Part shown: positions 58,965 to 64,000 of the stretch, in pieces | Position numbering within the stretch: position 1 is the stretch's first letter | Layout of the letters: every line of letters starts with the position of its first letter | Origin: JBCBSZ01 sp039818945 | GTDB lineage: Bacteria; Actinomycetota; Acidimicrobiia; Acidimicrobiales; Poriferisodalaceae | DNA length: 64,000 bases | Direction of reading: 5' to 3' | Assembly: GCA_039818945.1 (NCBI GenBank) | Contig: JBCBSZ010000020.1 | Location: 5,823 to 69,822, forward strand | Position numbers and translations under genes: made by a program | Notes under the pieces: model-generated | Databases searched by the model: none | Seen by the model: the letters and a program-made list of their open reading frames with translations, nothing else | Told to the model about the DNA's origin: nothing

Positions 58965-60269
58965 TCAGCCCTGTGGCGTCGTCGGCGTGAACTCGGCGTC
59001 GAGGTGCTTCACGCCGTGGATGAACGAGGCGGCGAGCACGTCCGGCTCCCCGGTCGCCTCGATGTCGGGGAGGCGACGGAAGAGCTCGCGGAACATGACC
59101 ATGATCTCCCGGCGGGCGAGGTGGGCGCCGAGGCAGAAGTGTGGGCCTGGTCCGCCGAAGCCGACGTGCGGGTTCGGGTCCCGCGCGATGTCGAATCGGA
59201 ACGGATCGGCGAAGACCTCGGCGTCGCGGTTGGCCGACAGGTAGTTCATGCACACCTTCTCGCCCGCTGCGATCGGCGTGCCGGCGAGCTCGGTGTCCTG
59301 GAGCGCCGTCCGGCGCATGTACGTGACGGGGCTGGCCAGCCGGACGATCTCCTCCACCGCCGTGGTGGCGTACCGGTCGAAGTCGTTGCGCCACAGCTCG
59401 CGCTGGTCCGGATGCTCGGTGAGGTAGGTGAGCCCCCAGGCGATCGCGTTGCGGGTGGTCTCGTTGCCCGCGACGACGAGCAGGATGAAGAAGCTCGCGA
59501 TGTCGGCGTCGGTGAGCCGCTCGCCGTCGAGCTCGGCGTTGACCAGCAGCGAGGTCAGGTCGTCGCTCTCGACGCCCTGCTTCGACTTGGCGATCTCCTG
59601 CATGAGCTCGGACAGCGCTCCGCCAGCGGTGAGCAGGGCGGTGAACACGTCCGTCCCGTCGGCGGGGGCGTACTCCGGGTCGCTGATGCCGAGGATGATG
59701 TTGGTCTGGTCGAAGACGAAGTCCAGGTGGCTGTCGTCGATGCCCATGAGGTCGCAGACGATCTTGAGCGGCAGCTTGGCGGCCACGTCGACGACGAAGT
59801 CCACCTTCCCCCGCTCGCAGACGTCGTCGATGATCTCGTTGGCGAGGACCGCGACACCGTCCTCCAGCTTCGCCAGCATGCGGGGCGTGAACCCCTTCGA
59901 GACGAGCCGGCGGAGGCGACCGTGACGGGGGTCGTCCATGGCGATCATCGAGCCGAAGAACTCGTTGAACTCGGGTGGTGAGTCGAGGACGGTGATGCCG
60001 CTGGCGGAGCTCCAGACGTCGGCGTGGCGTGAGACCTCGAGCACCTCGGCATGGCGCGTGAGGACGTAGGCGCCGCTGCCGGCCATGGCGATCGCGGGGT
60101 CGTCAGGGTTCTCGATGATCTTGGGCAGCTCGGCGAACTTCGTGAGCGGCTGGCTCCGCAGCCGCTCGAGGTCGGCCTCGAGCTCGGCCTGGGGCCGGTC
60201 CCAGAAGACCGGCATGAGGGGGTTCTGGACGTCGGGGACGTCGACGGCTGTGGCTTCGGTCACGGTCAT
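58965..60269 (-). CDS. Cytochrome P450
   Basis: A 434-residue soluble P450 monooxygenase. The I-helix oxygen-binding motif is AGNETTRN, the K-helix ExxR is EEIVR, and the heme-binding loop GFGGPGPHFCLGAHLARRE contains the Cys ligand. The N-terminal PLMPVFWDRPQAELEADLERLR-type start and AMDDPRHGRLRRLVSKGFTPR are typical of actinobacterial CYPs near CYP125/CYP142. It needs a ferredoxin partner; the Asp-containing ferredoxin at 47704 is the only one in view. ATG 60269 lies 8 bp after TAGGTT. It is divergent from phnD. Confidence 0.93.
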   Translation of the reverse strand: MTVTEATAVDVPDVQNPLMPVFWDRPQAELEADLERLRSQPLTKFAELPKIIENPDDPAIAMAGSGAYVLTRHAEVLEVSRHADVWSSASGITVLDSPPEFNEFFGSMIAMDDPRHGRLRRLVSKGFTPRMLAKLEDGVAVLANEIIDDVCERGKVDFVVDVAAKLPLKIVCDLMGIDDSHLDFVFDQTNIILGISDPEYAPADGTDVFTALLTAGGALSELMQEIAKSKQGVESDDLTSLLVNAELDGERLTDADIASFFILLVVAGNETTRNAIAWGLTYLTEHPDQRELWRNDFDRYATTAVEEIVRLASPVTYMRRTALQDTELAGTPIAAGEKVCMNYLSANRDAEVFADPFRFDIARDPNPHVGFGGPGPHFCLGAHLARREIMVMFRELFRRLPDIEATGEPDVLAASFIHGVKHLDAEFTPTTPQG

Positions 60270-60277
60270 CGCTGCTC

Positions 60278-60283
60278 AACCTA
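60278..60283 (-). promoter_or_regulatory. Putative -10 element (TAGGTT) for the P450 gene
   Basis: On the minus strand TAGGTT lies 8 bp before the ATG at 60269. The rest of the 162-bp gap up to phnD shows no clear operator. TTGAGC (60355-60360) and TAGCCT (60375-60380) are possible phnD promoter elements, but their 14-bp spacing is short. Confidence 0.38.
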
Positions 60284-60431
60284 CTGCGGCCGGTCTCGCG
60301 GAGCCCGACGCGGCGGTGATGAACGCCTGCGGAACCCCGCGTCGCGGCTCGACGTTGAGCAGTTCGACCTTGGATAGCCTCGCCGGTGCTCTTCCCCGAC
60401 CGAGCGACGACACCCCCAGAAAGGCCCGCCG

Positions 60432-61391
60432 ATGCGTCGGTTCCTCCTTCCTTTGTTCGCGCTCGCGCTGCTGGCCGCAGCGTGCGGTTCCGACGACGAC
60501 GACGGCGGTGACGCCGGCGCCGACGCGGAGACCACGGAGACCACCGAGGCGGCCGGCGGTGACGAGGAGGCCGCCGCGGGTGACGACGTCGAGCTCGTCA
60601 TCGGCGCCATCCCCGACCAGGACCCCGAGGTCCTCGCCCGCAACTACGAGCTCGTCGCCGACTACCTCGCCGAGGAGGTGGGCGTCGCCGTCCGCTTCGA
60701 GCCGGTCACCGAGTACGACGCCGCCGTCACCGCGTTCCGCGTGGGCGACCTCGACCTCGTGTGGTTCGGCGGCCTGACCGGCGTCCAGGCCCGGCTGCAG
60801 GTCGACGGTGCGCAGGCCATCGCCCAGCGCGACATCGACGAGCAGTTCACGTCGGTCTTCATCGCCGGCACCGACACCGGCATCGAGCCCTTCACCGACG
60901 TCGTCGGCCTGAGCGTGGTCGCCGGCCGCACCCTGACCTTCGGCTCCGACTCCAGCACCTCGGGCCGCCTGATGCCGCAGTCGTTCCTCGCCGAGGCCGG
61001 CGTGACCCTCGACGACCTCGAGGGCGAGCCCGGCTTCAGCGGCTCGCACGACGCCACCATCGAGCTGGTCGAGGCCGGCACCTTCGAGGTCGGGGCGCTC
61101 AACTCGCAGGTGTGGGAGGCCCGCGTCGAGGCCGGTGAGGTCGACCTCGACAGCGTGCAGGTCGTCTTCGAGACGCCGGAGTACTTCGACTACCACTGGG
61201 TGGCACGGCCCGAGCTGGGCGACGACCTCCAGACCCGCATCGTCGACGCCCTCAAGGCCCTCGATCCGGCCGACGAGGACGAGGCGGCGATCCTCGAGTT
61301 CTTCGGCGCCGACTCGTTCATCGACACGACCAACGAGAACTACACCAGCATCGAAGAGGTCGGTCGCGAGATCGGCAGCATCGAGGACTGA
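60432..61391 (+). CDS. phnD: PhnD-type periplasmic phosphonate/phosphite-binding lipoprotein
   Basis: A 319-residue substrate-binding lipoprotein. The signal peptide LPLFALALLAAACGS has lipobox LAAAC, followed by an acidic, Asp/Glu/Thr-rich linker. The body begins ELVIGAIPDQDPEVLARNYELVADYLAEEV and continues with YDAAVTAFRVGDLDLVWFGGLTGVQA and TFGSDSSTSGRLMP, matching the PhnD family. Substrate could be phosphonate, phosphite or a related oxyanion. SD GAAAGG precedes ATG 60432. It is first of phnD-phnC-phnE. Confidence 0.9.
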   Translation: MRRFLLPLFALALLAAACGSDDDDGGDAGADAETTETTEAAGGDEEAAAGDDVELVIGAIPDQDPEVLARNYELVADYLAEEVGVAVRFEPVTEYDAAVTAFRVGDLDLVWFGGLTGVQARLQVDGAQAIAQRDIDEQFTSVFIAGTDTGIEPFTDVVGLSVVAGRTLTFGSDSSTSGRLMPQSFLAEAGVTLDDLEGEPGFSGSHDATIELVEAGTFEVGALNSQVWEARVEAGEVDLDSVQVVFETPEYFDYHWVARPELGDDLQTRIVDALKALDPADEDEAAILEFFGADSFIDTTNENYTSIEEVGREIGSIED

Positions 61392-61402
61392 TCGGAGAGC
61401 AC

Positions 61403-62173
61403 ATGAGCGACGACCCGCTGGTCGTCCTCGACGGCGTGACCGTCCGCTACCCCGGCGCCGAGCGCGCTGCGGTCGAGGACCTGTCGCTGACCGTCGGGGC
61501 CGGTGAGCGGGTCGCGCTCGTGGGGCCCTCCGGGGCCGGCAAGTCGACGATCCTCGGGCTCTGCGGCGGGCTCATCCTCCCGTCGGCCGGGCGGGTGGTC
61601 GTCCATGGCGTCGAGAGCGCGGCGCTCGCGCACCGTCGGCACCGCTCGACCCGGAGCCGCATCGGGATCATCAGTCAAGACTTCGCCCTCGTGGGACCGC
61701 TGCGGGTGGCCAGCAACGTCGCGGCCGGTCGGCTCGGCCGGTGGTCGTGGGCTCGGGCGCTGCGCTCGCTCGTGCGGCCCGGCCCGATCGACGAGATCCA
61801 GGCGGCCCTCGATGCGGTCGGCATCGGCGAGAAGCTCTGGGAGCGGGCCGACCAGCTGTCCGGCGGTCAGCAGCAGCGCACGGCCATCGCCCGGGCGCTG
61901 TTCCAGCAACCCGACCTCCTGCTCGCCGACGAGCCGGTGAGCGCGCTTGACCCGGCCCGCTCCGACGCGGTGATGGACGTCCTCGCCGAGCGGAGCGCAG
62001 GGGCGGGCCGGGCGATGGTCGCCTCGATGCACGATGCGCCGCTCGCGCTGCGAACCTGCGACCGGATCGTGGCGCTGCGCCATGGTCGACTCCGGTTCGA
62101 CCTGCCGGCCGCGCAGGTCACCGCGGAGCTGCTGGCCGAGCTCTACGTGCTCGACGAACCGACCGCGGTGTGA
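61403..62173 (+). CDS. phnC: PhnC-type ABC transporter ATPase
   Basis: A 256-residue ATPase with Walker A GPSGAGKST, Q-loop IISQDFALVGPLRVASNV, signature LSGGQQQRTAIARAL, Walker B LLLADEPVSALD and H-loop SMHD. The ASNVAAGRLGRWSWARALRS stretch is typical of PhnC. It starts 11 bp after phnD and its stop overlaps phnE by 4 bp. It would power the fused permease at 62170. Confidence 0.92.
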   Translation: MSDDPLVVLDGVTVRYPGAERAAVEDLSLTVGAGERVALVGPSGAGKSTILGLCGGLILPSAGRVVVHGVESAALAHRRHRSTRSRIGIISQDFALVGPLRVASNVAAGRLGRWSWARALRSLVRPGPIDEIQAALDAVGIGEKLWERADQLSGGQQQRTAIARALFQQPDLLLADEPVSALDPARSDAVMDVLAERSAGAGRAMVASMHDAPLALRTCDRIVALRHGRLRFDLPAAQVTAELLAELYVLDEPTAV

Positions 62174-63861
62174 CCAGCACGCTCGACCGGCCGGCGGCGA
62201 CGCCGATCGCGGCGCGTCCGGTGCGCTCGGATCGGCGGTGGTGGAGCGCGATCGTGGCCGCCCTCGTCGCCTGGTCGGTGTGGAAGGCCGGGGCCGACCC
62301 GAGCGAGATCGTCAACGAGCGGGGCTGGACCCAGCTGCAGAAGTTCTTCGCGGCGATGATCTCGCCCGACCTCAGCCCTGAGATGCTCGAGCTGACGATC
62401 CGGGAGGCCGGCGTCACCGTCGGCTACGCACTCGTCGGCACGGCGCTGGCCGTCCTGATCGGCGTCGTCGGCGGGGTGCTGCTCACGGAGCGCATCTGGA
62501 GCCCGGTGCACGGGCCGATGCGGCGGGGGCGGTTCGGCTGGGCGACGGGGAGGATCCTGTTCGCGATCCCCCGGTCGATGCACGAGGTCGTCTTCGGGCT
62601 CATCCTCGTGAACATCCTCGGGCTGAACCCGCTCGTGGCGGTCCTGGCGATCGGCATCCCGTTCGGCGCCGTCACCGCCAAGGTCTTCGCCGAGCTCCTC
62701 GACGAGGTGCCCCTCGACGCCGAACGGTCGCTGCGCGCCGCCGGCGCCGGCCGCCTGACCGCGCTCCTCTTCGGCACGATCCCCCAGGCCCTCAGCGACC
62801 TGGTGTCCTACGCCTTCTACCGCTTCGAGTGCAGCCTCCGCAGCGCTGCGGTGCTGGGCATCGTCGGCGCCGGCGGGATCGGCTTCCAGCTCGCGCTGTC
62901 GTTCCAGTCGCTGCGCTACGACGAGATGTGGACGCTCCTGTGGGCGCTCATCATCCTCTCCGGCATCGCCGACCGGTGGTCGTCGGCGGTCCGCAAGCGC
63001 CGCAACGCACTGGCCGCGGAGACGCAGCTCCCGACCGACGATGCGCCCCGCGTCGGGGCGACCGGACCGGGCGGCGACCGCTTCCTCCGCCTCAGCGCTC
63101 TCGTCGTGGCGCTGGCCGTGCCCGTCGCGTACTGGCGGCTGGGGATCGACATCGGCACCCTCTGGGACGAGCGGGCGCGTCGCCTCGCCGGCGAGCTGGT
63201 CAGCGACTCGTGGCCGCCCGAGATCGGTGACGGCGGCGTGCGCGGTCTCGTGGACGACTCCCTCGACACCGTCGCGCTCGCCGTCCTGTCGATCGCGCTC
63301 GCCTTCGCGGTGGCGTCGCCGCTCGCCTTCCTCGCACACCGACCGCAGCGGTCGCGGCCCGGCCTCGCCGGTGCGGTCCGCCGGGTCGGATCGACGCTGC
63401 TGCGCTTCGTCTTCCTGATCGCCCGGTCGGTCCCGCCTCCGGTCTGGGCGTTCGTGATCGTCTTCGTCCTCTTCCCGGGGCTGTGGCCCGGTGCGGTAGC
63501 GCTGGCGATCTACAACGCCGGCGTGCTCGGACGGCTCCAGGGGGAGGTGCTGGAGAACCTCGACCAGCGTCCGGCCCGTCAGCTCGCCGCGACCGGCGCG
63601 ACCGCCGCCGGCGCGCTGACCGTCGCGACCGTGCCCGCCGTCGCCAGCCGCTTCGTGGCGCTCGGGCTCTACCGCTGGGAGGTCGCGGTCCGGGAGACGG
63701 TGATCGTCGGCGTCGTCGGCGCTGCGGGACTCGGACGCCGCCTCGACGAGCAGACGTCCGCGTTCGACTATGACGGGATCCTGGCGACGATCGCTGCGCT
63801 GTTCGTCGTCACGATCGCGGTCGACTTCGCCTCCGCCGCCATCCGCCGCACCCTGCGCTGA
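62170..63861 (+). CDS. phnE: Fused PhnE-PhnE permease
   Basis: A 563-residue membrane protein with two complete PhnE-type permease domains in tandem. The first (about 70-300) has TIREAGVTVGYALVGTALAVLIG and the EAA loop AERSLRAAGAGRLTALLFGTIPQAL. The second (about 345-563) has DSLDTVALAVLSIALAFAVASPLAFLA and ARQLAATGATAAGALTVATVPAV, and both end with IVGAGGIG/VVGAAGLGRRLDE. Thus one chain would form the whole channel instead of a PhnE1-PhnE2 pair or homodimer. GTG 62170 overlaps the phnC stop. Confidence 0.9.
   Translation: MTSTLDRPAATPIAARPVRSDRRWWSAIVAALVAWSVWKAGADPSEIVNERGWTQLQKFFAAMISPDLSPEMLELTIREAGVTVGYALVGTALAVLIGVVGGVLLTERIWSPVHGPMRRGRFGWATGRILFAIPRSMHEVVFGLILVNILGLNPLVAVLAIGIPFGAVTAKVFAELLDEVPLDAERSLRAAGAGRLTALLFGTIPQALSDLVSYAFYRFECSLRSAAVLGIVGAGGIGFQLALSFQSLRYDEMWTLLWALIILSGIADRWSSAVRKRRNALAAETQLPTDDAPRVGATGPGGDRFLRLSALVVALAVPVAYWRLGIDIGTLWDERARRLAGELVSDSWPPEIGDGGVRGLVDDSLDTVALAVLSIALAFAVASPLAFLAHRPQRSRPGLAGAVRRVGSTLLRFVFLIARSVPPPVWAFVIVFVLFPGLWPGAVALAIYNAGVLGRLQGEVLENLDQRPARQLAATGATAAGALTVATVPAVASRFVALGLYRWEVAVRETVIVGVVGAAGLGRRLDEQTSAFDYDGILATIAALFVVTIAVDFASAAIRRTLR
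63365..63441. repeat. First copy of an exact 77-bp repeat (inside phnE)
   Basis: This segment in the second half of phnE is repeated exactly at 63924-64000. The bases immediately before differ (C here, A in the second copy). It encodes AGAVRRVGSTLLRFVFLIA and the following residues of the permease. Confidence 0.95.
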
Positions 63862-63874
63862 ACACGGAGGACCC

Positions 63875-64000
63875 ATGACCGACGAACTCCTCTTCGACCA
63901 CGTCGCCGAGCAGCGGCGCGCCATCGCCGGTGCGGTCCGCCGGGTCGGATCGACGCTGCTGCGCTTCGTCTTCCTGATCGCCCGGTCGGTCCCGCCTCCG
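63875..64000 (+). CDS. Start of a further gene, interrupted by repeated phnE sequence; cut by the window
   Basis: ATG 63875 follows GGAGG at ideal spacing, 13 bp after phnE, and opens MTDELLFDHVAEQRRAIAG. From 63924 the sequence is an exact copy of phnE, in the same reading frame as the original, so the translated product becomes a chimera. The unique part (about 17 residues) is too short to name a family. Either the DNA is truly rearranged here or the assembly ended in a repeated k-mer; see the repeat finding. Confidence 0.5.
   Translation, partial: MTDELLFDHVAEQRRAIAGAVRRVGSTLLRFVFLIARSVPPP
63924..64000. repeat. Second copy of the exact 77-bp repeat, ending at the window edge
   Basis: Identical base for base to 63365-63441 and running to the last base of the window. 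The length, 77, equals a common assembler k-mer size, which makes an assembly-graph artefact a serious possibility. Confidence 0.95.

Noticed and set aside
60350..60380. Possible Pho-box direct repeats upstream of phnD.
   Set aside because: GTTGAGC and GTTCGAC resemble Pho-box halves, but spacing and matches are poor.
62143..63924. 593-codon minus-strand open frame opposite phnE.
   Set aside because: Arg/Asp/Gly-rich low-complexity translation typical of antisense frames in GC-rich genes; phnE explains the region.
63875..64000. The PhnE-like end of the last open frame as evidence for a second phnE gene.
   Set aside because: The 77 bp are an exact copy of phnE and stop at the window edge, so the match is a repeat or artefact, not an independent gene.
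1..64000. tRNA or rRNA genes.
   Set aside because: No cloverleaf with CCA end or rRNA-conserved stretch was noticed on reading both strands; a covariance-model scan would be decisive.

Overview
The window is gene-dense, very GC-rich bacterial DNA. No intergenic gap reaches 300 bp, GTG starts are common, and 4-bp ATGA/GTGA overlaps join many neighbours. Many genes have a TANNNT-type -10 element only 6-9 bp before the start codon, which suggests leaderless transcripts. Together with WYL, TetR, AraC and SCO6745-type proteins, a PhnE-PhnE fusion and an OleBC fusion, this points to an actinobacterium. A lineage such as Acidimicrobiia is plausible, but that is inference. I saw no rRNA, tRNA, CRISPR array, insertion sequence or phage gene. 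It reads as ordinary chromosome rich in catabolic and secondary-metabolism genes.

Layout. 1-1103: 5'-truncated nagA. 1113-5676 (minus): long-chain olefin cluster oleA-oleBC-oleD, each junction a 4-bp overlap. 5789-9551: rhomboid protease, PPOX-fold protein, Baeyer-Villiger-type monooxygenase and a WYL regulator. 9572-11403: a perfect 9-bp inverted repeat, then a drug-efflux-type ABC pair divergent from the WYL gene. 11418-16122: a 2-oxoglutarate oxygenase, an MMPL exporter whose last membrane hairpin lies in another frame, a long inverted repeat, and a soluble globin-coupled chemotaxis-type transducer. 16135-20202: bifunctional PutA with a divergent PAS-AraC regulator. 20277-25755: nitroreductase and acyl-CoA-dehydrogenase-fold monooxygenase facing a TetR gene, then Nudix, SnoaL-like, AraC and a small membrane protein. 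25797-31131: large lipoprotein of unknown function, serine hydrolase, HNH nuclease, PolX. 31144-36629: response regulator and multidomain histidine kinase, DASS-type transporter, Tat-exported PhoX/DUF839 protein. 36722-44132: MFS transporter, SCO6745-like protein, and a two-component system followed by an ABC/FtsX exporter.

44215-49132: DUF1772 and PPOX genes facing an AraC regulator, DUF4389 protein, SDR, ferredoxin with a CxxDxxC cluster motif, DoxX protein, and a VapBC pair with a symmetric operator. 49145-56790: a five-gene minus-strand operon (arylsulfatase, metallo-beta-lactamase-fold hydrolase, SRPBCC protein, a sulfatase fused to a DJ-1/PfpI domain, and a duplicated-barrel protein) divergent from a TetR gene. 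56884-60269: acyl-CoA dehydrogenase, acetyltransferase, cytochrome P450. 60432-63861: PhnD-PhnC-PhnE-type uptake system with both permease domains in one chain. The last 77 bp exactly repeat an internal piece of phnE, in frame, and may be an assembly-graph artefact.

The strongest candidates for something new are the sulfatase operon with its sulfatase-DJ-1 fusion, and the MMPL/globin-transducer divergon with its perfect 14-bp inverted repeat. All functions are read from motifs and context by eye; no database search was possible.
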